From NCBI RefSeq assembly GCF_016908855.1, contig NZ_JAFBER010000002.1, positions 1-64,000 of the forward strand: a DNA stretch of 64,000 nt. The letters run 5' to 3'. The notes beneath the pieces were generated by a model that was given only the letters and a program-made list of their open reading frames with translations, had not been told where the DNA came from and did no database searches. The translations under genes and the position numbers were made by a program. Positions 46,274 through 55,407 of this stretch are shown here, in pieces (within the stretch, counting starts at the first letter, position 1; each line of letters opens with the position of its first letter). This stretch comes from Scopulibacillus daqui. Its GTDB lineage: Bacteria > Bacillota > Bacilli > Bacillales > Sporolactobacillaceae.

Positions 46274-47626
46274 ATGAAAAATATTGATCAATTCAAAAAT
46301 AAAAACGTCCTCGTTCTCGGTATGGCCAAAAGCGGTTATACAGCTGCTAAACTTCTTCATTTGCTAGGGGCAAATGTAACGGTTAATGACCGCTCATCAC
46401 TTGAAGGAAATGAACAAGCACAGGAACTTGCGGCCATGGGCATTCGTGTTGTCGGCGGGGGCCATCCAGAGCATCTTGTTTCAGAAGAAGTATTCACTGT
46501 TGTCAAAAACCCTGGCATACCGTACAGCAATCCATTAATAGAAAAAGCAATCAGCCTTCATATTCCGATTATTACAGAGGTAGAATTGGCTTATCTTATC
46601 TCCGAGGCTGAATTTATTGGGATTACAGGATCAAATGGAAAAACGACAACAACCATGCTGCTTGGAGAAATGATGAAAGGAAGCCAATACAGCCCGATTG
46701 TTGCCGGAAACATTGGAACAGTCTTATCTGAAGTCGCGCAAAGTGCGACTTCAGAACAAGTCATTGTAGCTGAACTATCGAGCTTCCAACTCTTAGGCAT
46801 TGATAAATTCCATCCGCGTGTTTCTGTATTTCTTAACTTATTTGAAGCCCATTTGGATTATCATGGATCAATCGATGAGTACGGACAAGCGAAAGCAAGG
46901 CTGGCTAAAAATCAAACAGCGGACGATGTCATTGTTTATAATGCTGACGACAAGCGCATAACAGCATTACTCAAAGACGCAAAAGCACAGAAAATACCGT
47001 TTTCTTTTTCAGGAAACACAAAAGACGGTGCTTATTTTGACCAAGGATATATCTATTACCAAGGTGAAACAATCCTTTCACAAGATGAGATGGCCATGCC
47101 GGGACTTCACAACATTGAAAATGCGCTTAGCGCTGTAGCTGCAGCCAAGGTATATGGCGTCTCTAATGACTATTTGCGCCAAGTTTTGATGACTTTCCAA
47201 GGAGTCAGACATCGCCTTGAGTTTGTTAAAGAATTAAATGGCCGCCGCTTCTATAATGATTCTAAGGCTACAAATATTTTGGCAACACAGAAGGCGCTGA
47301 ATGCTTTTAAAGACCCTGTCATTCTTTTGGCCGGCGGCCTTGACCGCGGCAACGGCTTTGAAGATTTAATACCTTCTTTGACGAACGTCAAAGCTGTTGT
47401 AGCCTTTGGAGAAACAAAAGGCAAAATAAATGAAGCAGCCAAAACGGCTGGCGTTAAACATGTTGAAATCGTTGATAATCTTGAGGAAGCTGTTCCTTGC
47501 GCTTATCAGCTTTCATCTGCCGGCGACATTATTTTGCTTTCCCCAGCCTGTGCAAGCTGGGATCAATTTGCGACGTTTGAACAAAGAGGGGACATGTTTA
47601 TAAAACAGGTGCATATGCTTAAGTAG
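46274..47626 (+). CDS. murD: UDP-MurNAc-L-alanine--D-glutamate ligase
   Basis: 450 residues. GMAKSGYTAAKLLH Rossmann-like start, GITGSNGKTTTTMLLGEM near residue 117, and NDSKATN near 325. Its ribosome site (AAGGTGTGG) lies in the last codons of mraY. The sigma-E promoter for spoVE, known inside murD in B. subtilis, was not sought in detail. Confidence 0.95.
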   Translation: MKNIDQFKNKNVLVLGMAKSGYTAAKLLHLLGANVTVNDRSSLEGNEQAQELAAMGIRVVGGGHPEHLVSEEVFTVVKNPGIPYSNPLIEKAISLHIPIITEVELAYLISEAEFIGITGSNGKTTTTMLLGEMMKGSQYSPIVAGNIGTVLSEVAQSATSEQVIVAELSSFQLLGIDKFHPRVSVFLNLFEAHLDYHGSIDEYGQAKARLAKNQTADDVIVYNADDKRITALLKDAKAQKIPFSFSGNTKDGAYFDQGYIYYQGETILSQDEMAMPGLHNIENALSAVAAAKVYGVSNDYLRQVLMTFQGVRHRLEFVKELNGRRFYNDSKATNILATQKALNAFKDPVILLAGGLDRGNGFEDLIPSLTNVKAVVAFGETKGKINEAAKTAGVKHVEIVDNLEEAVPCAYQLSSAGDIILLSPACASWDQFATFEQRGDMFIKQVHMLK

Positions 47627-47660
47627 GAAGTGTTATCAACTTGATCGAGGTGTGTTTTGT

Positions 47661-48761
47661 ATGCCAAAATCCAAAGCAGCACCAGATTTCCTGCTTATAG
47701 CTGTCACACTTGTTTTATTATCTATCGGTTTAATAATGGTTTATAGCGCCAGTGCGGTTTGGGCCTCGTATAAATTTGACGATGCCTTTTACTTCGCTAA
47801 GCGGCAATTATTGTTTGCTGTTATCGGCGTTATTGCCATGTTTTTCGTCATGAATATCCACTATTGGACATGGCGTTCGTGGTCAAAGGTGGCATTGCTC
47901 ATATGTTTTCTCCTGCTGATCGCGGTATTAATTCCCGGCGTCGGATTAGTAAGGGGCGGTGCCAGCAGCTGGCTCGGAGTTGGAGCTTTTTCCATACAGC
48001 CGTCAGAATTTACAAAAATGGCTTTGATAGCTTTTTTGGCTAAGTACCTTTCCGAGCGGCAAAAATATGTCACAAGCCTTACAAAAGGGCTTTTGCCGTC
48101 ATTATCATTAGTTTTTTTAGCTTTTGGCCTTATTATGCTTCAACCCGATTTAGGGACGGGTACTGTACTGGTCGGCACTTGTATGACGATGATATTTACA
48201 GCAGGAGCACGCATCAAGCATTTTGTTTATATGGGGCTGATAGGCGTGCTCGGCTTTGCAGGACTCGTCATCTCTGCACCGTATCGGATTAAGAGAATTA
48301 CTTCTTTTTTGGATCCGTGGTCTGATCCGCTTGGCAGCGGCTTTCAAATTATTCAATCGCTTTATGCCATAGGCCCAGGCGGGCTGCTGGGGTTTGGACT
48401 GGGACAAAGCCGCCAGAAATTCCAGTATCTCCCTGAACCGCAGACAGATTTCATTTTTGCGATTATTTCTGAGGAATTAGGTTTTATTGGAGCAGCATTT
48501 GTTTTATTATTATTTTGTCTGCTATTATGGCGGGGAATCCGGATTGCCATAGGCGCTCCAGATTTATATGGAAGTTTGCTTGCCATTGGGATTATCGGCA
48601 TGATTGCGATACAAGTCATGATTAACATAGCGGTCGTTACCGGCGTCATGCCGGTGACGGGGATCACCCTCCCGTTTCTTAGTTATGGGGGATCGTCACT
48701 GACGCTGATGCTCGTTTCAGTCGGTGTTTTACTTAATATCAGCCGGTATTCCCGCTTTTAG
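47661..48761 (+). CDS. spoVE: Stage V sporulation SEDS protein SpoVE
   Basis: 366 residues, FtsW/RodA/SpoVE family with ten membrane segments: MVYSASAVW early, QPDLGTGTVLV near 160, PEPQTDFIFAIISEELG near 257, LPFLSYGGSSL near 338. It polymerises cortex peptidoglycan with SpoVD. The call as SpoVE rather than a second FtsW rests on its place between murD and murG. The ATG at 47661 is eight bases after GAGGTG. Confidence 0.92.
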   Translation: MPKSKAAPDFLLIAVTLVLLSIGLIMVYSASAVWASYKFDDAFYFAKRQLLFAVIGVIAMFFVMNIHYWTWRSWSKVALLICFLLLIAVLIPGVGLVRGGASSWLGVGAFSIQPSEFTKMALIAFLAKYLSERQKYVTSLTKGLLPSLSLVFLAFGLIMLQPDLGTGTVLVGTCMTMIFTAGARIKHFVYMGLIGVLGFAGLVISAPYRIKRITSFLDPWSDPLGSGFQIIQSLYAIGPGGLLGFGLGQSRQKFQYLPEPQTDFIFAIISEELGFIGAAFVLLLFCLLLWRGIRIAIGAPDLYGSLLAIGIIGMIAIQVMINIAVVTGVMPVTGITLPFLSYGGSSLTLMLVSVGVLLNISRYSRF

Positions 48762-48787
48762 TAAAAAAATTAACTGTAAATGATGGG

Positions 48788-48811
48788 CCCTGTTTTATTA
48801 ACAGAACAGGG
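48788..48811 (+). terminator. Possible weak terminator between spoVE and murG
   Basis: Stem CCCTGTT / AACAGGG with a 10-base loop and only a short T/A tail; may attenuate rather than stop transcription. Confidence 0.5.
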
Positions 48812-48839
48812 TCTATTGTATGTATAAGGAGTGGGTTGG

Positions 48840-49934
48840 ATGAAAGTGATGTTAAGCGGCGGCGGAACCGGCGGGCATATATACCCGGCAATCGCTGTCA
48901 TCAATGAAATAAAACGGCATGACCCTGATGCTGAATTTTTGTATGTAGGAGCCAAAAATGGACTTGAACAAGATATCGTAAAAAGGGAAAATATCCCTTT
49001 TGAATCGCTGCATATTACAGGCTTTAAAAGAAAATTATCGTTTGAAAATGTGAAAACGATCACGCGCTTTTTGCGGGGTGTATCAAAAAGTAAAAAATTA
49101 ATCAAACGTTTTAAACCGGATGTTATTATTGGTACAGGCGGGTATGTGTGCGGCCCTGTTGTTTATGCCGGAGCGAAGCTCGGTGTTCCCACTATTATCC
49201 ATGAGCAAAATAGTATACCTGGTTTGACGAATAAATTTTTAAGTCGTTATGTGGATCGAGTTGCTGTATCATTTAAAGCCGCAGAGGCTTTTTTTCCTAA
49301 GCATAAAGTCATTTTAACTGGAAACCCTAGAGCTTCTGAAGTATTAAACGGCGATGCTGTTAAAGGAAAGAAAGAGGCCGGACTGTCTTCAGATAAGAAA
49401 ACAGTATTAATTTTTGGAGGAAGCCGGGGCGCGCGGCCAATTAATGATGCTGTTGTCGGCATGCTGCAGGCATTTGCGAACAGGAAATACCAAGTGCTGT
49501 ATATTACCGGCAACGTCCATTACGAGAATGTTATGGAAAAGGTTAAACAAGCGGGCAGTCCGTCAAATGTTTTCATTAAACCATTTATTCATAATATGCC
49601 GGATTTACTGGCCGGCACTGATTTGGTCGTCTCGCGGGCCGGCGCAACGACGATTGCTGAATTAACGGCATTAGGGGTGCCGAGCATCTTAATACCAAGC
49701 CCTTATGTCACGAATAATCATCAGGAAAAGAATGCGGAAGCTTTGGCTAAGAACGGCGCATCTATTATCATTAAAGAAAATGATTTGAATGGTCAAAAGC
49801 TGTTGAAAGAAATCGATTCAATATTAGAGAATGAACAAAATTGGAAGAAGATGCATGAAGCATCAATCAGCCAAGGCATGCCTGATGCGGCGGCTAGAGT
49901 TCGAAAGCTTATGAATGAATTGGCCAATAAGTAA
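48840..49934 (+). CDS. murG: UDP-GlcNAc:lipid I GlcNAc transferase
   Basis: 364 residues, GT-B glycosyltransferase forming lipid II at the membrane. Conserved [13 protein letters not shown] at residues 6-18, [10 protein letters not shown] near 98, and [11 protein letters not shown] near 265 with [11 protein letters not shown]. The ATG at 48840 follows AAGGAG by nine bases. Confidence 0.96.
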   Translation: MKVMLSGGGTGGHIYPAIAVINEIKRHDPDAEFLYVGAKNGLEQDIVKRENIPFESLHITGFKRKLSFENVKTITRFLRGVSKSKKLIKRFKPDVIIGTGGYVCGPVVYAGAKLGVPTIIHEQNSIPGLTNKFLSRYVDRVAVSFKAAEAFFPKHKVILTGNPRASEVLNGDAVKGKKEAGLSSDKKTVLIFGGSRGARPINDAVVGMLQAFANRKYQVLYITGNVHYENVMEKVKQAGSPSNVFIKPFIHNMPDLLAGTDLVVSRAGATTIAELTALGVPSILIPSPYVTNNHQEKNAEALAKNGASIIIKENDLNGQKLLKEIDSILENEQNWKKMHEASISQGMPDAAARVRKLMNELANK

Positions 49935-49955
49935 ACCAGTGAAGGAGAGGTCGCG

Positions 49956-50870
49956 GTGAAAGAATTGTATCAAAAACTAGAAAATGAACAAATCGGTAAA
50001 ATTCGTCTGAACGAACCGTTATCTAAACATACAACGATGAAAATCGGCGGACCTGCTGATATTTTTGTTGAACCAAACAGCATTGAGAATTTGGAAAAAA
50101 CGGTGCGCTTTGCCCGTGAGGCCGATGTACCTTTTCGTGTGATCGGCAGAGGGTCTAATCTGTTGGTTGATGATGAGGGCATCAGAGGCGTTGTGATCAA
50201 ACTTGGCAAAGGAATTAATCATTTAGAAATCGAAAATGATGTACTTCGAGTAGGTGCTGGTTATCCAATGGTGCCTCTTGCAACGATAATGAGTAAAAAA
50301 GGTTTTTCAGGTTTTGAGTTTGCCGGCGGCATCCCAGGATCTGTCGGAGGAGCTGTCTATATGAATGCCGGCGCCCACGGCTCCGATATTTCAGAAATTA
50401 TCATTGAAGCTCGGGTACTGTACCCAGACGGCACATTAAAATGGGTGTCCAAAGAAGATTTGAATTACAGCTATAGAACATCAGCTTTACAATTCGACGG
50501 CGGTATTTGCGTTGAGGCAAAATTCAAACTGACCAAAGGCGATCCGGAGAAAATCTATAATGATATGAAATCATTTAAGGATTATCGCCATCGAACACAG
50601 CCGTATGATATGCCGTGCGCCGGAAGTATTTTCCGAAATCCTCTTCCGCAGCATTCCGGGAGATTAATTGAAGAAGCAGGCCTCAAAGGCTATAAAATTG
50701 GCGGAGCGCAAATTTCTGAGCTGCACGCAAATTTTATTGTTAATACGGGTGATGCTACAGCGGAAAACGTGAGAGATCTCATCTCATTTATTAAGAAGAC
50801 AATAAATGACAATAGCGGTATTGATTTGCATACGGAAATTGAAATTATTCTTTCACAAGAGAGTAACTAA
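49956..50870 (+). CDS. murB: UDP-N-acetylenolpyruvoylglucosamine reductase
   Basis: 304 residues, FAD enzyme of type II (short) MurB. Residues: HTTMKIGGPADIFVEP near 25, GRGSNLLVDD near 63, GGIPGSVGGAVYMNAGAHG near 128, CAGSIFRNP near 226 and the catalytic C-terminal Glu in EIEIILS. GTG start after GGAGAGG. Confidence 0.95.
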   Translation: MKELYQKLENEQIGKIRLNEPLSKHTTMKIGGPADIFVEPNSIENLEKTVRFAREADVPFRVIGRGSNLLVDDEGIRGVVIKLGKGINHLEIENDVLRVGAGYPMVPLATIMSKKGFSGFEFAGGIPGSVGGAVYMNAGAHGSDISEIIIEARVLYPDGTLKWVSKEDLNYSYRTSALQFDGGICVEAKFKLTKGDPEKIYNDMKSFKDYRHRTQPYDMPCAGSIFRNPLPQHSGRLIEEAGLKGYKIGGAQISELHANFIVNTGDATAENVRDLISFIKKTINDNSGIDLHTEIEIILSQESN

Positions 50871-50883
50871 AATTAAATTTATG

Positions 50884-50933
50884 ATATAATGAAACAAAAC
50901 GACATTTTTTCATGTCGTTTTGTTTCATTATAT
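50884..50933. repeat. Perfect 22-bp inverted repeat after murB
   Basis: Arms 50884-50905 and 50912-50933 are exact reverse complements around the 6-base loop TTTTTC. It lies 13 bases past the murB stop. No T-tract follows the stem, so it is not a typical terminator, though it would form a strong RNA hairpin on either strand. Confidence 0.9.
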
Positions 50934-51004
50934 GAATGAACATTTATGAATCTAACATTAAAAATTTATAAAATTAGAATAAATGGTTGGGGAGCTTTTG
51001 TACA

Positions 51005-51793
51005 ATGACCGATAAAAAAGTCATACCGATAGAGGATCGTATACCTAAATTAAAAGAGCAGCGCAAACAAAAGTCAAATCGCAGATTTATTTTTTACATC
51101 GTTATATTTTTTATGTTAATTCTGATCGTCATTTACTTGCAGTCACCCTTGAGCACAGTTCGTGAAATTAAGGTTATGGGCCAGCATTTCATAGATAATG
51201 GCAAGATTGTTAAAGCAAGCGGATTAACAACAAAAGATCATTATTGGGATATTGATACACGCGATGTTGAAAAAAGAATCGAAAAGCTTCCAACAGTTTC
51301 TTCTGCTCACGTCAAAAAAGTATTTCCTAACAAAGTTGTGATTAATCTTAAAGAATATCATCGAATTGCTTATTTAAAAAAGGACAATAAATACATACCT
51401 ATTTTGGAAAACGGCGCACTGCTGACAAAAAAGAATGATCAGCATTTGCCGGTCAGCGCTCCGATTTTGATCGGCTGGAAGAACAATCATCAATTAAAAG
51501 AAATGGCCAAGCAGTTATCTAAGACACCGCCCAGCATTATCAGCCAAATATCTGAGATATACCCGGGTGCAGCGAATTCCGGTTCAGATTCAATTACATT
51601 ATATATGAATGATGGTTTTAAAGTGCTGGCTAGTATCAGCACCTTTTCAAAAAAAATAACAGAATATCCGGAACTTGTTAAGAAAATACCTAAAAATACG
51701 CAAGGCGTGATTCATTTGCAGGTAGGTTCGTACTTCGAACCTTACAAACAGGGAAAGAAAAAGGCCAAAACGCCTGATGATAACCATAAATAG
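51005..51793 (+). CDS. divIB: Cell division protein DivIB (FtsQ)
   Basis: 262 residues: basic cytoplasmic tail, one membrane helix (about residues 28-46), then POTRA (STVREIKVMGQHFIDNGKIVKASGL) and beta domains. Divisome scaffold with FtsL and DivIC. ATG 51005 is ten bases after GGGGAG; the in-frame TTG at 50987 lies inside that site. Confidence 0.92.
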   Translation: MTDKKVIPIEDRIPKLKEQRKQKSNRRFIFYIVIFFMLILIVIYLQSPLSTVREIKVMGQHFIDNGKIVKASGLTTKDHYWDIDTRDVEKRIEKLPTVSSAHVKKVFPNKVVINLKEYHRIAYLKKDNKYIPILENGALLTKKNDQHLPVSAPILIGWKNNHQLKEMAKQLSKTPPSIISQISEIYPGAANSGSDSITLYMNDGFKVLASISTFSKKITEYPELVKKIPKNTQGVIHLQVGSYFEPYKQGKKKAKTPDDNHK

Positions 51794-52181
51794 ATCCATT
51801 GAAAAGCGAAAAAAGACAACATTCATGTTACTTATGTTTTATATAAGTTAAATCGTTGTAATAAATGCTCCGGTAACGTCAGAAACTGCTTTGCTTGCCG
51901 AAAATCTTTTGAGTAAAGCTTTATGCCAGTTTAACTTTTCTATGTGTTTATCTTGGTGTAGACTTATAATTATCAGCTATAATAATAAATAAGTAGATTT
52001 AAGATTTACTATTATACAGTTGCTTCTTTATATGGATAAAGAAACCAAAAGGAGTTATTGATTTAATTGTTTGCAAAAAAAGGTGATAGGTCTCAAAGTG
52101 TTGAATACATTCTTATGTCACAAATCTATTCATCGACAATGATCTTTAATAGATACGATCATGTAAAGGAGGTGCCAGAGA
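51794..52181 (+). promoter_or_regulatory. divIB-ftsA intergenic region with a sigma-H-like promoter
   Basis: 388 bp with no convincing gene; B. subtilis has ylxW, ylxX and sbp here. A hairpin TTCTTTAT / ATAAAGAA spans 52024-52043. At 52079-52108 an AAAGGTGAT, 12-base spacer, GTTGAATAC arrangement resembles the sigma-H pattern (RnAGGAwWW / RnnGAATww), matching the known sigma-H start of ftsAZ in B. subtilis. TATAAT at about 51980 is a possible sigma-A -10 without a clear -35. Confidence 0.45.
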
Positions 52182-53468
52182 ATGAACAGCAAAGACATTT
52201 ATGTTAGTTTAGACATCGGTACATCCAATGTTAAGGTAATAATCGGGGAAATGACCGGTGGAAATTTGAATGTCATTGGAATAGGAAAATCAACATCCAA
52301 GGGTATCAAAAAAGGCTCGATAGTGGATATTGATGAAACTGTTCGTTCGATACAAAAGGCGGTAGAACAAGCTGAAAGAATGGTAGGTTTACAAATAAAA
52401 AGTGTGATAGTCGGGATTACCGGCAACCATATTCAACTTCAATCATGTCATGGTATTGTAGCCGTATCCAGTGAAAACCGGGAAATCGGAAATGAGGATA
52501 TTGCCAGGGTGATGGATGCCGCGCAGGTTATGCCGATTCCGCCTGAAAGAGAGATAATTGATGTCATTCCGCACCAATTTATTGTTGACGGCTTGGAGGA
52601 AATTAACGATCCAAGGGGCATGGTTGGTGTCAGGCTGGAAATGGAAGGCACAATTATTACAGGTTCAAAAACGATTTTACATAATTTATTGCGCTGCGTG
52701 GAAAAAGCAGGTTTGGAAGTTGCCGATATTTGCTTGCAGCCGTTAGCTTTAGGTTCAGTCGCACTGTCCAAAGATGAAATGAATCTTGGCGTAACGCTCA
52801 TTGATATTGGCGGCGGATCGACAAATGTTGCGGTATTTGACCAAGGTACATTAATGGCTACGTTCGTATTGCCGATTGGCGGCAACCATGTTACGAAAGA
52901 TATTTCTATTGGATTAAGGACACCAACGGAAGAGGCTGAAGAAATAAAGCTTAAATATGGACATGCCTTTATCGACACTGCTTCGCCTGAAGAGACATTT
53001 ACAGCGTCAAAGATAGGTAGTTCCTCAAGCCAGGAATATAGTCAGCAGGATCTAGCCTATATCATTGAACCTCGGATTGCAGAAATCTTCGAGCTCGTTC
53101 GCACTGAATTAAAGAAAATGGGCTTTTATGAAATGCCTGGAGGTTATGTTTTGACAGGCGGTGTGACAGCTATGCTTGGGCTTCTCGACCTTGCCCAACA
53201 TGAACTGGACAGCAATGTAAGGGTAGCGATTCCGGATTATATCGGTGTCCGCGAACCGCAATATACGACCGGAATCGGCCTTATTCAATTTGCCTACCAT
53301 AATGTTAAAGTTCAAGGAAAGGAAGTCGCGGCAGCAGTCGCCAATGACAATCATCAAGAAACACCGCCTAAACCTAGAAAAAAACAGAAAAAAGAAAGCC
53401 AGCAAGAACGAGAACGAGCAGGTATGACCAAAAAGGTTAAAGACTGGTTCGGATTGTTTTTTGATTAA
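52182..53468 (+). CDS. ftsA: Cell division protein FtsA
   Basis: 428 residues, actin-like ATPase tethering FtsZ to the membrane. SLDIGTSNVKVIIGEM phosphate-1 loop at residue 7, the 1C/SHS2 domain from about 85, LIDIGGGSTNVAVF near 206, GGVTAMLG near 335; C-terminal amphipathic helix KKVKDWFGLFFD for membrane binding. AAAGGAGGTG before the ATG. Confidence 0.96.
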   Translation: MNSKDIYVSLDIGTSNVKVIIGEMTGGNLNVIGIGKSTSKGIKKGSIVDIDETVRSIQKAVEQAERMVGLQIKSVIVGITGNHIQLQSCHGIVAVSSENREIGNEDIARVMDAAQVMPIPPEREIIDVIPHQFIVDGLEEINDPRGMVGVRLEMEGTIITGSKTILHNLLRCVEKAGLEVADICLQPLALGSVALSKDEMNLGVTLIDIGGGSTNVAVFDQGTLMATFVLPIGGNHVTKDISIGLRTPTEEAEEIKLKYGHAFIDTASPEETFTASKIGSSSSQEYSQQDLAYIIEPRIAEIFELVRTELKKMGFYEMPGGYVLTGGVTAMLGLLDLAQHELDSNVRVAIPDYIGVREPQYTTGIGLIQFAYHNVKVQGKEVAAAVANDNHQETPPKPRKKQKKESQQERERAGMTKKVKDWFGLFFD

Positions 53469-53507
53469 TACTGGCTGCTGTGAATTATGAAATGGGAGGA
53501 ACAAATC

Positions 53508-54644
53508 ATGTTAGATTATGATATGGAAATGGAACAATTTGCACAGATTAAAGTTATCGGTGTTGGCGGGGGCGGCAGCAACGCGGTCAACCGTATGATA
53601 GAAAGCGGTATTCAAGGTGTTGAATTCATTTGTGTCAATACCGATGCGCAAGCATTAAAAATGTCAAAAGCAAGCGTAACGCTTCAATTAGGAGAAAAGT
53701 TAACAAGAGGACTGGGTGCAGGAGCCAATCCTGAGATAGGAAAAAAAGCCGCCGAAGAAAGCCGTGAACAAATCGAGGAAGCGCTGAAAGGCGCTGACAT
53801 GGTTTTTGTTACCGCTGGAATGGGCGGCGGCACTGGGACTGGTGCTGCTCCGGTTGTTGCGGAAATTTCCAAAGAACTTGGCGCACTGACGGTCGGCGTT
53901 GTGACACGCCCATTTACATTCGAAGGAAGAAAACGTGCGACACAGGCGGCTAACGGTATTTCTACTTTAAAAGAAAAGGTTGATACCTTAATCGTCATTC
54001 CAAACGACCGCCTGTTAGAAATAGTCGATAAAAACACACCAATGCTTGAAGCGTTTAGGGAAGCCGATAATGTTCTGCGTCAAGGCGTACAAGGCATCTC
54101 CGATTTGATTGCCGTTCCGGGTCTGATCAACCTTGACTTTGCGGACGTCAAAACAATCATGACTGAAGGCGGATCATCACTCATGGGAATAGGCATCGCA
54201 ACAGGGGAAAACCGTGCTGCAGAAGCCGCGAAAAAGGCTATTAACAGCCCGCTGTTAGAAAAATCCATTGACGGTGCGAAGGGCGTACTTATGAATATTA
54301 CCGGCGGCACAAGCCTCAGTCTATATGAAGTTAACGAAGCGGCTGACATTGTGGCAACGGCTGCTGATCAAGAAGTGAATATGATTTTCGGTTCTGGAAT
54401 TAACGAAGATTTAAAAGATGAAATTGTTGTTACGGTCATCGCAACAGGATTTGAAGATAGAGGCAGCAGTCAACAGCGCACCCGCCAACCGCGGCCGGCG
54501 GCCCAACCGCAAACGAAGCCGGCGCCGCAGTGGGAAGAGCAAGAAAATATCAATCAGCGCGTATCGCATCAGCCGCAATCTTCCGATGTTGAAGATACAT
54601 TAGATATCCCGGCCTTCTTAAGAAATCGCAACCGGCGCCGTTAA
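53508..54644 (+). CDS. ftsZ: Cell division protein FtsZ
   Basis: 378 residues, tubulin-like GTPase forming the Z-ring. [12 protein letters not shown] at residue 16, the tubulin signature [11 protein letters not shown] near 104, T7 loop [11 protein letters not shown] near 206; a Gln/Pro-rich linker and the conserved C-terminal peptide [16 protein letters not shown] for FtsA/SepF binding. ATG 53508 after GGGAGGA; the frame is open seven codons further up. Confidence 0.97.
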   Translation: MLDYDMEMEQFAQIKVIGVGGGGSNAVNRMIESGIQGVEFICVNTDAQALKMSKASVTLQLGEKLTRGLGAGANPEIGKKAAEESREQIEEALKGADMVFVTAGMGGGTGTGAAPVVAEISKELGALTVGVVTRPFTFEGRKRATQAANGISTLKEKVDTLIVIPNDRLLEIVDKNTPMLEAFREADNVLRQGVQGISDLIAVPGLINLDFADVKTIMTEGGSSLMGIGIATGENRAAEAAKKAINSPLLEKSIDGAKGVLMNITGGTSLSLYEVNEAADIVATAADQEVNMIFGSGINEDLKDEIVVTVIATGFEDRGSSQQRTRQPRPAAQPQTKPAPQWEEQENINQRVSHQPQSSDVEDTLDIPAFLRNRNRRR

Positions 54645-54683
54645 TGATGACAACTTCAAAACGGACTCTGTGTCATAAAGAAA

Positions 54684-54712
54684 AACGGTCAGTTCATATG
54701 AGCTGGCCGTTT
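54684..54712. terminator. Terminator of ftsAZ
   Basis: 13-bp stem with two G-U pairs (54684-54696 with 54699-54711) and a T-run; also serves the convergent gene. Confidence 0.85.
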
Positions 54713-54713
54713 T

Positions 54714-55211
54714 TTAATTTAATAGTTTACCGTCTTTGCTGTAGACTTTAATCACGTATGTATCCTTTTTAAGAACAGCCTTCATTTTTTTCGATTCCAT
54801 TAATTGATGAATTGACGTTTCAACATCATGTCCGAGTTTTTTAGCTTGTTTATCCGGCTTTTTAACAGGTGCTTGTACATTAATGGTTATCAAAAAAGCC
54901 AGCTTTTTATTTAACTTTTTATTGCTAGGCGAACTTTCAACGGATTTTAAGTTAATGTTCTTAAAACTTTTGGAGTCCTGCAAATCTTTATGCAACATTT
55001 GAACTATTTTATTCGTTTTGGTATGTATATCATTCAACTGTTTTTTTGATAGTTCTATAACCGGCATTTCATCGATGTTATTGTTCTGTCCTTCATACAT
55101 ATTTTTGCTTGTTACCTCTGTGGTGTTTGTATGCCAGTTAAAATAAACAATCACACTTGCGATGAATAAGATTAGTCCGGTTCCTATTAGGATAATATAT
55201 TTATTTTTCAC
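54714..55211 (-). CDS. Unrecognised membrane-anchored protein
   Basis: 165 residues, not recognised. A single hydrophobic N-terminal segment (residues 5-24) is followed by an extracytoplasmic, lysine-rich part. The C-terminal 60 residues look like alternating helix and strand (FLITINVQAPVKK, HDVETSIHQLMES, YVIKVYSKDGKLLN). No cysteines or catalytic motif. The start is GTG with AGGAGG 11 bases upstream. Its promoter region carries a perfect sigma-E-like -35. It takes the place where B. subtilis has bpr and shares a divergent gap with spoIIGA. Confidence 0.7.
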   Translation of the reverse strand: MKNKYIILIGTGLILFIASVIVYFNWHTNTTEVTSKNMYEGQNNNIDEMPVIELSKKQLNDIHTKTNKIVQMLHKDLQDSKSFKNINLKSVESSPSNKKLNKKLAFLITINVQAPVKKPDKQAKKLGHDVETSIHQLMESKKMKAVLKKDTYVIKVYSKDGKLLN

Positions 55212-55239
55212 TAGATTTAAAACCTCCTAATAGTTTTTA

Positions 55240-55270
55240 TATGTATATTCCCAATTAAATGATAATATTC
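55240..55270 (-). promoter_or_regulatory. Possible sigma-E promoter of the unrecognised gene
   Basis: On the minus strand GAATATT (55270-55264) is a perfect KMATATT -35. After 16 bases TATACATA (55247-55240) matches CATACANT at five of seven fixed positions. The spacer is one to two bases longer than usual. Confidence 0.35.
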
Positions 55271-55345
55271 GAAAAATCCCTTCTTAAAACATTTGACAAA
55301 ATAAAGGAAATTCCTTCAAAATAACAAGTTTGTTTCCGTCAGCAA

Positions 55346-55378
55346 TTGACAGACATTATCGGGATAAGCAGTTATACT
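55346..55378 (+). promoter_or_regulatory. spoIIG promoter with long spacer and 0A-box-like sites
   Basis: TTGACA (55346-55351), 21 bases, TATACT (55373-55378), 29 bases before spoIIGA. The B. subtilis spoIIG promoter likewise has near-consensus boxes at an over-long spacing and needs Spo0A-P. TTTGACAAAA at 55292-55301 fits the 0A box TGNCRAA, and the TTGACAGA overlapping the -35 fits with one mismatch. Confidence 0.65.
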
Positions 55379-55407
55379 AATCAAAAATACTTTTGGCAGG
55401 TGGTGGT

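Noticed and set aside
52069-52209. Short TTG-initiated frame before ftsA
   Set aside because: The ribosome-like AAAAGGAG is 12 bases away, the frame overlaps the ftsA start and the predicted sigma-H promoter, and the translation is not protein-like.
52448-52978. 176-codon minus-strand open frame inside ftsA
   Set aside because: Antisense to a fully conserved ftsA; its composition is the mirror of ftsA codon bias and it has no ribosome site.
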